DNA of 64,000 nucleotides, taken from NCBI GenBank assembly GCA_932521035.1, contig OW051494.1:1164001-1228000 (forward strand). The letters are read 5' to 3'. Position numbers and translations under genes: made by a program. The notes below the pieces were generated by a model. The model made no database searches, was not told where the DNA came from, and worked only from the letters and a program-made list of their open reading frames with translations. Below are positions 1 to 21,611 of the stretch, piece by piece. How positions within the stretch are numbered: the first letter of the stretch is position 1; every line of letters begins with the position of its first letter. The stretch is from Oscheius dolichura. Taxonomy: Eukaryota > Nematoda > Chromadorea > Rhabditida > Rhabditidae.

Positions 1-164
1 ACTCGGGTCTAACTGCCCCCCTAGCCTATATAATATATACATCCCCATCGTCTTCTTCTGATCTTCAAAGTCTTTCCTCCCCTTCGCCTCACCCCAGTGG
101 CAGCCTGTCCCATGTATTAAAATGATATGGGAATTTGGCCAGCGGAAGAGGCAGCTCAGTTTAA

Positions 165-3100
165 TTGAAGCAGCACATGTCGCAACAGGCCGAGCCGTCT
201 TCTCCCCCTCCTCCAATGGAGGAGGCCCCCTTCGCTCAAATCCATCTCGACGCCATATGGGATATCCAATTCCTTTATGAGATAACCACCCTCCTGCTCT
301 ATATCTACGTATTGTATATTGTCATCTCCTCCAAGAAGCCCATCTTCCGTAGTGCTTTCTATATTCTGTTCATTTTTGGCGGGCTCATCGACGTTACCCT
401 CGCCGCCACCCATGCCAGCTACCGTTTCGCAAAAAGGATCGGACTATGTCAGTTTTTTCTCAATTTTTTGGATAATTTAATGAGTTTTTAAAGGTTATGA
501 ATGGGTTGTTTTGTGGAAAATTCAGTATTTTATTATTAATTCCTTCTATTTTATTCATATCTTTGTGAATATCCTCATGACGGCCAATCAGCTGACAGTC
601 GTCATTCGGCCGTTGAAACACACACAAGTTTGTTTATTTCTGCTTTTTTTTCTGTTTTTTAAAGGGCTAGTGAGGGTCCTGAAGGGATAAAGAGACTCCA
701 ATCGTTTTCTATCAGATTTTTGAGAATTACGGTACAAAAACACCCCCTTTTTTTCTTTTTTTTGATATTTTTAGCTTTATAAATAGCTTTCTAAAATCAT
801 ATTTAAACAAGCGCTATAGAGAAAAATCGTGTGAAAATAGAGGAAAAAGTAGCAGCAGCAGCGCAGTTAATTACATTGTGCGGCAATCGTAAAGGGGGAA
901 GTTTTTTGCTAACAGAGGGTGAAAATTAGACTTCAGCGTTAATTTTTCTGGTCCCGGGATCAAAATAATCGGGTTGGAAGCCATTTTAACCCGGGAAAAT
1001 GGGAGATTTTTGGTGATTGGAGGCAGAAAACCGGCAAAAAACCAATTGAACCCCCGATTTCACACACCCCCATTTTCCATTGTTTATCGTGTTATTTTTC
1101 GTTTCTTTTACTAGCGCCAAAGTTCATATTTGTATTTATGTCTCTTTCGCTCTTGGCGACTCGTGAATGCCAGCTCATCTAGACCATTCTTTTGCAAAAT
1201 TGCGTTCATTTGAACTCCTGACGCAGGTACATATCAATAATAAGTAATGACACCCGACTATAAAGATAATCGTCCTGTTACCTTCGACTTTTAGAGATGT
1301 AGAAATGTGCTGTCTCGAACAGAACTGATAAAGAGAGTCTAGCCGAAAGGGGGAACTTATCCAGCGGGGGGACTACAGTAGGACATCAGACATCCGCCAT
1401 CTGCGCGGAGGAGAGGGGGCTACTTATCTTCTAGAGGTTAGAAGATCATTAGTTCGGGGAGGAAATAAACGGCAAGATTTCTATGATGCTGGGAAAGTTA
1501 TCCCTAAAAGAGGAAGACCGTTTAAAGGGACTGTCAGGGAGCTATGTGGGTTACTGTAGTGCACGCAAAAGACCAAAATGGCAAATAGTGAACTTAGCAC
1601 CTTTGAAAAAACCTAAAGCACCATCGGAATCAGGGTAAAAAACTGTGTCGAATGACCCTGGTTTGACCGGACTTTCCGTTTTCTATAAAGTAATATATTT
1701 TCTATATATTGCAAAATGCGAAGTGGTCGTTCACTTTGCTGTGGGACCCGTGAGCGCTATTATAGGTCCCTGACAGTCACTTTAAAGGGAATGGCCAAAA
1801 AAAATTAGAGTAGTGGTTCCCAGGCCAGGAATACTGTAACATCATATCTGTGAATTTCTTGACTGTTTTTCTTGAATTTCTGGACTAATTCAAAAAATAG
1901 CTCTCCACAGAGCTTATAGAGCCTATTCCCCTCCATAATAAACGTAAGCTGCCGTAATCCTTTTTGAAAACCCGCTGAAAGTTGAATTTTTCGTGTTCCA
2001 ACTGCAACGAGGTTTCCAGTAGAAGTTTTGCAGGTTGTTTGTCTTTTTTTTGTAGTTATTTCGGTTCGGCCCCTGATAGTCCGATCCCCCGCACCCGTAA
2101 AGTCTCGGCAGGAGGATCATCTTTATTCAACAGAGTTACAAAACTCTGGCGCCTTTATACCTTTGTCTTGCCGAGAGTTTACGGGTGCAGGGGATCGGAC
2201 TATCGGGAACCGAACCGTAATGTCTGGGATTTTCAACCTGGGCGGTTTTCCACAGGAACGTGGTCCTTATCTGCGGCAAAATCATAGGTTCTCGGGTTCA
2301 GAACTCCAAGATTCCCATTGTTTCGTCCTGCAGCCAAAGGGAGCAAAACCATTTCATGCTGTTCTTTGCAACCTGTTACTTCCCCGACTCGTTTTATTTG
2401 CAGATCTGGCACAAGCGTCACTACCTTCCCATTCTGCTTATCTGTATCCTATTCTCCCTCGGCTGTCATATTCATTTCTTAATCATCGAGAGAAAGTTCA
2501 CAATCACCAGCGGCTTCTGTTCGTCGAAGACGGATTACGGTATAATGGGAATTGTCACGGCGGTGCTGGTCTTCACTTTCGAGTTCAACTGTTGTATTGT
2601 CGGTCCGCTGGCTGTCCATAAGGCGATGAAGATGAGAAAGAGCAACAACCGTACCCTGAAACAGGAAGTGGGACCTTTCCCAGGGACAGGAAACCGACAT
2701 TCTTTTAGACTTCTGCTTTCTTCACCGTTATTCGAGGAATTTGTTATTTCTGCGAGGCGACCTATGAAATTGTCTCGGCCCTGAACATTTCAACACAGGG
2801 ACACTGGCTACTGGCCTTTATCAGCACCAATGTAAGTTGGAGGAAAGAATTAATGGAGGGGTTAGACAGGCAAATGAAAAAAACTGGCAGGACCTCCGTG
2901 GTCGAATAAGGCGAATAAGGCTCGGCCCTCGATAATCCGATCCCCCGCACCCGTAAAGTCCCGGCAAGACAAAGGTATCATTAGGCAGTCGTAAATGAGG
3001 ATCAAGGGGGATAGAGAAGTTTTTCATTGGGAATAATAAGAGAAAATCACGGCGGGACCCATCACAATGTGATTTTTGGCTCGGATCGATCCTGCACCAG

Positions 3101-4176
3101 TAAAATCTCGGCAAGACAATGGTATAAAGACGTCAGAGTTTTGTAACAGTTTTTAATAAAGAGGATCTTCCTGCCAAGACTTTACGGGTGCAGGGGGTCG
3201 GACTACTGAGAACCGAGTCAAGGGCTCTAGGGTTTTAGGAAGATCCGTCGGGCTGGGACCGAGAATTTAAATTTTGTCGAACTGATGAGACCATAGAAAT
3301 TTCTATGGTAGACGTCCAGGAGTCTCTTGGACCTTTATGCAGCCCTAGACCCAGTTCCAAAACCTCCCTAGATCCGTTCCGCTCTTTACAAGCCTAGCCA
3401 GTCCTTTAAAACCAGAAAAGAGCCGATTTCCCGAGTGTAAAGACCGCGTACTTTTCTCCTGAACTTCTTTTTGACCCATTCTTTCTAATCTGAAGAACGT
3501 TTGATCTGATGAAAGGTCTAAAAGTGAGACAAACGGTACACCCAAGCCATTTATAGCCAAAAGGTGTCGATTTTCTGATTTATGCCGTCAAATGGCCCCG
3601 TGCAACCTTGTCTTTTTCTTTCTAATTTTTTTAACCCTGGAAATTCAATTCTCTGCAGCTGCAGCTTTTTTAACGGCGTCGCTATTTCGAGGAGAAAATG
3701 TTGAGGTTGAATTGACAGGTGGAGGAAATGACGCTAGTTCAATTGTCCAATTGTTGCAGCCGTTGTTAGACGGAAATTCCGGGACCCTTTCCAAAATATT
3801 TCACTAATTAAACGGGTCACAAGACGAAATAAGGGGTGTTGGCCTATCTGCTGTCTATTTTTGACCAAGAAAAATGGGGAAAACTGGAAAATTTGCGGCC
3901 AATTTGAAGCCAGAATGGGCGCCGCGTGACTCTCAATCAAAAATCCCGCCATTAAAATCCCCCCCTGTTCAGATCTATGCCTACTTCTACCTCCTCATAA
4001 TTCTCAACGGCCCCGTTCTATTGGCCCTGAGTACTGCCCTCCGCAAGGAGATCAAATCCCGCTGGGTGTGTCCTGTGCCCGACAAGCCGAGCAGTCTCTC
4101 AAAAGGAACCGGCGCCAGCATCGTTAACCACCACCACAAGCCGCCGCTCCATCGACAACAAGTTACGGTATTATAA
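165..4176 (+). CDS. Serpentine (Srv/Srg-like) 7TM chemoreceptor, multi-exon
   Basis: Probable nematode seven-transmembrane chemoreceptor of the plasma membrane. Visible exons: first exon from the ATG at 165 to about 446 (proline-rich N-terminus, then two hydrophobic segments around LLLYIYVLYIVI and AFYILFIFGGLID); 526-627 (TM3, ending NQLTVVIRPLKHTQ); 2404-2667 (starts IWHKRHYLPIL, two more helices, then basic KAMKMRKSNN); 2709-2831; and 3973-4176 (last helix YFYLLIILNGPVLLAL, cytoplasmic tail, stop). Exons 2 to 5 all join in phase 0, and the 2668-2708 intron is 41 nt. An AATAAA lies near 4198. The exon 1/2 junction is unresolved: the obvious donor near 447 is in the wrong phase, so the model may lack a short exon or be broken there. 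Its large introns hold two family A elements and one family B element. Family level is fairly sure; the Srv versus Srg class is a guess. Confidence 0.7.
1521..1786. mobile_element. Family B MITE-like element (TTTAAAGGGACTGTCAGGGA ends)
   Basis: The element begins TTTAAAGGGACTGTCAGGGA and ends with the near-perfect inverted copy TCCCTGACAGTCACTTTAAA, 266 bp in all. There is no coding sequence inside. The same ends bound an element at 32177-32413, and one edge recurs at 45285. It lies in an intron of the serpentine receptor gene. The right interior (GTGAGCGCTATTATAGGTCC) closely matches the fragment ending at 45285. Confidence 0.75.
2062..2217. mobile_element. Family A palindromic MITE, copy 1
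   Basis: Inverted arms of about 50 bp run from CGGTTCGG at the left to its complement at the right, enclosing GATCCCC-GCACCCGTAAAGTCTCGGCA. The short interior contains CTTTATTCAAC and CGCCTTTATACCTTTG. It lies in an intron of the receptor gene. RNA from it would fold into one long hairpin. Eight further copies are in this window. Confidence 0.85.
2919..3217. mobile_element. Family A composite element, copy 2
   Basis: Family A arms lie at both ends (GGCTCGGCCCTCGATAATCC at the left, the complementary GGACTACTGAGAACCGAG at the right). The spacer is longer and includes a block of about 105 bp at roughly 2980-3088 that recurs inverted at about 19337-19439. A second inner arm starts near 3094. 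It looks like one family A unit inserted in or fused with a larger relative. Confidence 0.75.
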
Positions 4177-4268
4177 AAAAACATGAGAAGAAAAATGAAT
4201 AAATCTTTACGGTATACGGAATCTTTATCAACGAATCTTTATTTTTTCACCTGGTGGCTCTCGGGGGA

Positions 4269-4677
4269 CTAGCCGCCTCCGCCCTTCTCCGTCGGCTGGT
4301 CCTGGGTCTTGTCCATCTTGTAGCGGTAGATGGTGGCCTGCTCCTCGAGTACGGCCATCTCCGACTGGATCACATCCCAGATGGCGTAACGCTGCTCACA
4401 TTCCATTCGCATCCTGTAGAGGCCCCTTTCCAATATTTCCAGCTCTTCGATCGTCTTCTTTATCCGTTGGCCGATGTCCAATTCGGCAGGCGGATCGGGT
4501 AACGGCGACTGCGGCTGCATTTTCGACGGACGGGCCAAGCACAACTTTGGAAGGCGAGACAATGGCCGGCAAGGGGGGAGACGCGGGATTATGGAGAAAA
4601 CTAGTCGCTTACCGCTTTTTGCCGAGTTCTGACAGTTTCTTTTTGGTCAATAAGTTCTCGCTAACAAAATCTTTCAT
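4269..4677 (-). CDS. Small coiled-coil protein, unassigned
   Basis: I do not recognise this gene. The main exon runs from about 4542 to 4269. From the ATG at 4518-4520 it reads MQPQSPLPDPPAELDIGQRI, then a charged helix with heptad spacing (IEELEILERGLYRMRMECEQ), then a second helix and a glycine-rich end; 83 codons from that ATG. A further ATG at 4675-4677 opens a short exon reading MKDFVSENLLTKKKLSELGK that runs into a good GTAAGC donor near 4614. That exon does not join the main one in phase with the nearest acceptor, so the two may be separate or the junction misread. Its length and coiled coil resemble small subunits of chromatin or trafficking complexes, but I will not assign one. Confidence 0.45.
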
Positions 4678-4944
4678 CAAATAAATTATCACCCATGTCT
4701 TTATGGTTGTCTCCTAGCAGGGACAAGTCTAGCGAAACAAGAAGCAGACCGATAGCAGGTGAAATAAGCCCCGCTGCTCAAGAAAATCTTCATGTAGTTC
4801 AACCCCGAAGGCGCGTACATGAGTGGTTCAACGGGCGCCCAGGGCGCCTCATTGCCGTAGGCTGCCGCTGGTTTGATCACGAAACTGCTAAAAGATATTG
4901 TAACACCTGCCCTTTCCGTTGGAAATGCTCGTGCCCTGTATGGG

Positions 4945-5409
4945 CTATATCGGCTGATATAGATCAGTAAATGGCCAGTATATTTTATTGTGAAGTGTGA
5001 TCTCTTTCTCTGTTCGCTCTTCTTTTCTCGTCATCCCGGATCCTTCCGTCTCTCTCTCGCCGTCTTCCTCTCCGTCTGCCCGTCCTTCTTCTCTTCCTTC
5101 ATCCTCTTCTCCTTCCTGTCCCCGTCCTCCTCGGCCACCTCCGACTGTGTCCTGTCCAGCGACCTCTGTGTCTTCTCCAGCCGCCTCTCCTCCTGTCGCT
5201 TGGCTTCCCTCCTCAGCATCCTTCTCGAGTCTGTCCATCACCTCTGCCGGGTAGCGCTCATCCTCCAGGCTCAGCAGGTACATCTGCCCGGCCCACTGGA
5301 CATAGGCCCGACAAATGCGGCACGTGTCCTCCCGGGAGGCTCTCTTCTTCGACTCCGTGCACCTGTGCCTCCGGTAGATGCCGTTCGCCGTCTGGTAGTC
5401 CTTCCTCAC
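4945..5409 (-). CDS. Cys-containing, highly charged coiled-coil protein, unassigned
   Basis: I do not recognise this gene. The 5' half is clearly protein-like: a basic segment ending KKRASREDTCRICRAYVQWA, then GQMYLLSLEDERYPAEVMDR. In the same frame the 3' half degenerates into Gly/Glu-rich sequence. From 5219 to 5031 another frame gives a convincing charged coiled coil (REAKRQEERRLEKTQRSLDR, then alternating Lys/Glu) ending at a TGA. A one-base indel or a missed tiny intron near 5220 would join the two. The first codon of this frame is GTG, so the true start is probably further upstream across an intron. Third positions are strongly G/C, unlike the flanking DNA, which supports coding. Confidence 0.4.
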   Translation of the reverse strand: MRKDYQTANGIYRRHRCTESKKRASREDTCRICRAYVQWAGQMYLLSLEDERYPAEVMDRLEKDAEEGSQATGGEAAGEDTEVAGQDTVGGGRGGRGQEGEEDEGREEGRADGEEDGERETEGSGMTRKEERTEKEITLHNKIYWPFTDLYQPI

Positions 5410-5673
5410 GCGGCTGGTTCAAATTCTCCCGCTTCTTTTGAAACCAAACTTGATCTAATTAAACTCGTGGAACCGATGAACCATTTTCCACGAAAGGATT
5501 ATGCTAATTTCCGAGTTTACACCGTTCGACAAAAGTATTTGCCCAAGAAATGGATAAAACGGACGGAAGAAATCGGCCGACGGTAATTGGCAAGAAATAA
5601 ACCGGACTGGACACGAAAAAGATGAGGATAGGTAATCCCCGGCCATTCTCCGGCCATTCTCGTCTCATTCGTG

Positions 5674-8454
5674 ATGTCTTCCGCCTTCTGGAAGGCTGCT
5701 ATCTTTCGACTCCTCTTTCTACTGCTGGCCGCTGGTGCGGGAACGACTTCTGGATCAGCCCCTGCACTAGATTGTTAGTAATTAGCATTCCGAATTAATA
5801 CCCGTAATCTTTAGGTGGGCGTCTGGATGACACGCAATCTTTTGCTGAGTGGAACAAATGCACATTTAATTCAGCGGGCTTTCCTTCCATTGGTAATCTC
5901 AACAACTTTATTGTTCTGGATTTTTCCAATATTTCGCAAGCTGAAATCAACGGATTTTTCGCAAAAGCCACATCACCGGTATTTTTGATTATTTATTTCC
6001 GGTTTATATGATCTGCGTATCTTACGGGGTACTTTTATGTTACAGGCAAAGCTCGGTGCTGGTATTAAAATCGTTGGCAATCAAAATCTGGAAAAGTTGG
6101 ATTTTGGACAGATAAATGAATGGTTACCGACCAATCCACCACCTAGTAATTTAGAAAAGCTCACTAAAATTTGGCGCACGTTCAGATGAACTCGCTGTTG
6201 AGATTAGGAACAATCCGAAGCTGAAAGAGATCAAGCTGAATGTGAATACATTTAATCCAAACAATCCGGTCCAAATTCTCTTCTACAACAATCCTTTGCT
6301 TGATCCGAAGACTATTGATATCACGATGTTTGATGGAAGGAAAAATAATAATTCCTATATTCAAGCGGTAGTCAATGGTATTATTCCGCCTTATTGAGTT
6401 ACCGTACTCCCTTTCAGAATGCACATTCCAAGATCCACTCGATCCCGCTGTCTATACTCTTCCTTCACAGGATTTGTTGGATGGTTGCAAGATCATCAAG
6501 GGAGATTTGAACCTGGAGAACCTAAAGATTGGAGATCTGACATTAGCTGATAACAGAACCTGTCTTCGGCTCGTCAATACGGATATGAGTCAAGGGTCCA
6601 TCAAAATACCGTACCCCACTGCCGGCAACTTGGTCTGCGACCAGCCTGGTGTCCAGTCGGAGATCCACAACAACACGGGTCTCTGTGACCAGAAGATGGC
6701 GACCGTCGTCGGGTACTATCCTCCCAAAATGAATGTCTTTATTGAGATGCACGGAGCCAGTTGCAGTGAGTTGTTTACTCGAGATACCGTAGCAATCAGT
6801 CACCGGGGACATTTGAACTGTGATCGCCCCAACATCGGTTCTAATCGAGGTTTTTTTCAGCCAAAACTTGTGACTCGTCCACGGCTCTCCACAAGTACAT
6901 CATCTGCAGGGAGATCAACGGCGTGGTGGATATTAGCACGTGGTTTACGGATCCTACTCTGTTTCACAAGAAGGACCGTCTGCTGTCGGCAACTGGCGAC
7001 CTGACCATCCAGAATACCAATGCCGTCACACTCAGTCTGGTTCGTCTGGAGACGACGAAAGGTATTCCATCTCTTATCGAAGTAATACATGGAACTTCAG
7101 GTCTCGTCATTAAGAATAATCAGGATTTGACGAAGCTGGAGATGATGTCTCTAAAGCAGGCGGAATCTCTGACGATTACCGACAATCCAAAGCTCACGAT
7201 GGACAAGATTCAATTCAGCCCCATGTTTACTCTCCGCCAGCCGGACAAATCCACGGTCCATTGCAATGTCCCGAATGCCGTCACGGATATCTCCCAGCTT
7301 CATCTCTGTACCCACATCAAGGGGGCTTTGGTCCTGGACGGATTGAAGAACGACGTCAAGCCGGCAGACTTGAGTATCAAGGAAGTGGCGGGCTGTCTCA
7401 CGGTACAGAACACCGGTCTGTCGAACTTGAATTTCCTCGCCAACACGACGTTCACTTGTACCGGAGAACACAAGGCCGACAACAATCCCAAGCTGTGTCT
7501 TCCCTCCTTCCTTAAGTTGAAGACGACTGGGGCCGTGGGAAAACAAAAGTGTGGTAGGTCCCTTCCACTGAGTTTCTAGTCGAGAAATGCTTGAATCACC
7601 CACTAAAATGGACTTTTCAGACAAAACTTGTACCTCACTGACTGACGGAGACTGTGTTGTTTTCATTGGTGACTTGTCCATCGACAGCAATACTCCCTCT
7701 GCCCAGCTAAAGGACTTGAAGACCATCGAGGGAAGCCTCAAGATCGACGGCACGACCCAGGTCAATCTGGACTTTCCTAAACTTGAGGAGATTTCCAGTT
7801 CTAAAGGTTGGCATTCCTCAATTTTCGATCTTATAAACAAAATTTAGTTCCCGCCCTTCAAGTCTCGAATAATGTCAAGTTGGAGACTCTGAAGATGCCT
7901 AAAATTGCTAATATTATGGTAGTCGGAGGTGCGATGCCGGTCATTAGCATCTACAACAATCCGAAGCTGAAGGATTTGCATTTTCTCCCCTCTTCGCAGC
8001 GGGCCGCCTGTACCAGTGGAGGAGCCGCGTGTAACTACGTCGGGGCCGGCAAGGGCTCGGCACAGGGGCAGACGGGCAGTGACGGTATGTATTCTTTATG
8101 CAATTGAAGTGGTTATAATGGGTTTCAGTTCCTCTCGTCGGCGGCATCGCTGGGGGTACTCTTCTTCTGGTCGGCTTGGTCGGCGCGGGCATCTACAATC
8201 GCAAATGGATCAAGAGCAAATTGACGAAGAAGGGCAAGGTGGCCGATCAGAAAGGAGACCAGCTGCTGCCACTCGACAAGGGCCAAATAGAAGCAAACCC
8301 CTTGAGTCCAGGCGACGATGATCCAGACCGCGGTGCACCAGTTCATGATGTGATGAAAACTGCGAACAACTCGAAGGAAGCCTCTTCAAAAGAGGCCGTC
8401 TCGAAAGAAGTAGCCACCGCTCGTGGACAGCCGAATTACTGGGATAATCTCTAA
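5674..8454 (+). CDS. irld-type receptor L-domain membrane protein, nine exons
   Basis: A complete model: exons 5674-5773, 5815-5978, 6046-6145, 6186-6377, 6418-6765, 6861-7553, 7621-7806, 7848-8084 and 8129-8454. Every junction keeps phase, giving about 781 residues. Exon 1 encodes a signal peptide (FRLLFLLLAAGAG). Next come repeated cysteine-bounded modules with L-domain beta-helix rungs such as GDLNLENLKIGDLTLADNR, GSLKIDGTTQVNLDF and ISIYNNPKLKDLHFL, then a stalk, one membrane helix (GGIAGGTLLLVGLVGAGIY) and a cytoplasmic tail of about 80 residues with no kinase domain. This is the layout of nematode insulin/EGF-receptor L-domain (irld) proteins, which have the ligand-binding fold of insulin and EGF receptors without the enzyme; some C. 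elegans members act in sensory neurons. Four introns are only 40-41 nt. An AATAAA overlaps the stop. Ligand unknown. Confidence 0.85.
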
Positions 8455-8581
8455 TAAAGGAATAGCCGTGATTTGATTACAGTTTAACTGAACCAGTATT
8501 GTTCTCTTTTTTGTTGTGTATATACGGTAGGACATGATAGATCCTAAAGTTTGCGCCATCTTACAAACGTTGCGTATCAAA

Positions 8582-8940
8582 ATGTTCGTAGGAGTAGATT
8601 GTTAGTAATCAATTTTCTGGAAAAACGGTCATTTAGGTCACGAGATTGATGCCACCAAGTCATTTCCGTCATCTTTGCGGATAAATTACGAACAGGCCTT
8701 TTTTTTGCTTTTCCGGGAAGTTTTCACTGCCATCTGGAAGCCGGCTGAGAAACAAATAACTGCTGACCAACTGGTATGCCAAGCTTCTCTCTCCTTCCAA
8801 TGGCCATTTTCTTGCAGATTGTGGACACACCGAAGAAGTCAGCCGCCATGAGGTGCCTTGACCATTCCAATGTGATCCCCCCTCCCTACCTTTCCACCAC
8901 ATGCCGTCGAAGATATGAACACCTGGTGGAAGTATGCTGA
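8582..8940 (+). CDS. Small three-exon gene, 92 residues, downstream of the irld-like gene
   Basis: Unassigned. Exons 8582-8600, 8637-8773 and 8818-8940 keep phase (19, 137 and 123 nt) with introns of 36 and 44 nt and AG acceptors. The protein starts MFVGVDCGHEIDATKSF, continues with a hydrophobic helix (YEQAFFLLFREVFTAIW), and ends CRRRYEHLVEVC. The first splice junction sits in the same sequence context (GTAGATT|GTTAGTAAT) as exon 1/2 of the irld-like gene, and the residues across it (VDCGHEIDATKSF against LDCGRLDDTQSF) are alike. It may be a duplicated and diverged irld 5' end. It could also be the remains of a longer gene. No signal peptide is evident. Confidence 0.45.
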
Positions 8941-9129
8941 AAGATTCCTCCCCGTTTCGACCACAAAACACGGAAAAATAGAATATTTATTCTCTGTAAA
9001 GCACCGAGGTTTCATTTTGTTGTTTCCCTCTTTGAAGAGGAATTTCACCAGATTTCATTGTACCCGTGATAAATTAACCTTTTTTTGGCAGTTTTTCCCT
9101 AATTACCCAGAATAAAATTGGTTCTATTT

Positions 9130-20547
<11,418 letters not shown>

Positions 20548-21539
20548 GGTAGCCGACAAGGCTGCCGCCTTACACGCTAAAAAAATATATATTAATATAC
20601 ATAAGAATCTACTAAAAATTACAGTAATACCCTAGAAAACGAGAGAGAGAGGAAAACATACAGGATCGCTTCTCTTCCTCTGCATTATTATTGCCCAGCA
20701 TTTTTGGAGGAATGCGGGCCTCTCTCGTAATATTAAGAAGAAGGTCAGGAACAGGCCGACGAAAACATTTGCCACCACAGGAAGGAATTGGGGTACTTAG
20801 CAATTAGCGCCCCCGAGGGGGGCCCGGCGAGAGAGGGAGAGATAGGCGGGGAGGGGTTCTTCAGAGAGGGGGCTCCGAAGACCGGGATTAGCGCTTCGTG
20901 GGGAAAGAAATTTAATTTTAAAGGGAGGAGGCAAAGAAGTGCCTATGATTTTAAGCACCGAATACGGTAGAATGGCCTAGATTAAATTGAGCCCAATTTT
21001 GGGAACAATATGGGCGTTTTCCTGGTCAAATAAAGGGGCCAGGCGCTGTAAACTGATGCCTTCTGTTTAGAAGAGAGAGAGGGAAATGAAGACAAATAAA
21101 ACAAGAGCCAATTATGAGGTAGAAAAGAGCCTACTTTTCTGTTATTTTTTTGGGGAAAAAAGGCGGGAAATGGGTCTCCCCGGCCTTTTCCAACCCCCGG
21201 GTTCACCTAATGGGATGCCAGTCACTCCTGACATGATAATGATCTGTATCTAGTGAACCTTGGCGTTTTTTCTTCTGATTCCTTCTATTTATTTCCATAT
21301 TGAACAGTTTATTTCGAGTAAGAGAAGAAATTTGACCCTTAACAAGCAGAAATATAACAAAAGTAAGATGACTGATCCCCAGCTCCACACTAATGAGATT
21401 TCCGCCTTGACGTGCAGGCTAATGAAATCAGGAAGTGAACTCTCTGGTGTATATATTTATATGGTGTAGAGTACAATAGAATGGAAATTTTAAGAGGAAA
21501 ATGAAGGTTTTCGGATAATGGAATAAGGCAAAAAAGTTT

Positions 21540-21611
21540 TGACCACTGAGTGATTCGAACACCCAACCTTTCGATCTGGAGTCGAACGCGCTACCGTTGC
21601 GCCAAGCGGTC
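21540..21611 (-). tRNA. tRNA-Trp (CCA)
   Basis: 72 nt reading GACCGCTTGGCGCAACGG from the 5' end. The acceptor stem GACCGCT pairs with AGTGGTC, the anticodon loop CTCCAGA has anticodon CCA, and the T-arm reads GGTGTTCGAATCACT. No intron. The box A and box B promoter motifs are intact, so it is probably transcribed. Confidence 0.92.

Noticed and set aside
3592-3807. A 71-codon plus-strand ORF with a signal-peptide-like start (MAPCNLVFFFLIFLTLEI)
   Set aside because: It lies in an intron of the serpentine receptor, has no partner exon, no poly(A) signal and no family resemblance.
7151-7840. A 229-codon minus-strand open frame
   Set aside because: Antisense to the irld-like exons 6 and 7, whose plus-strand frame has a matching signal peptide, L-domain rungs and exact splice phases.
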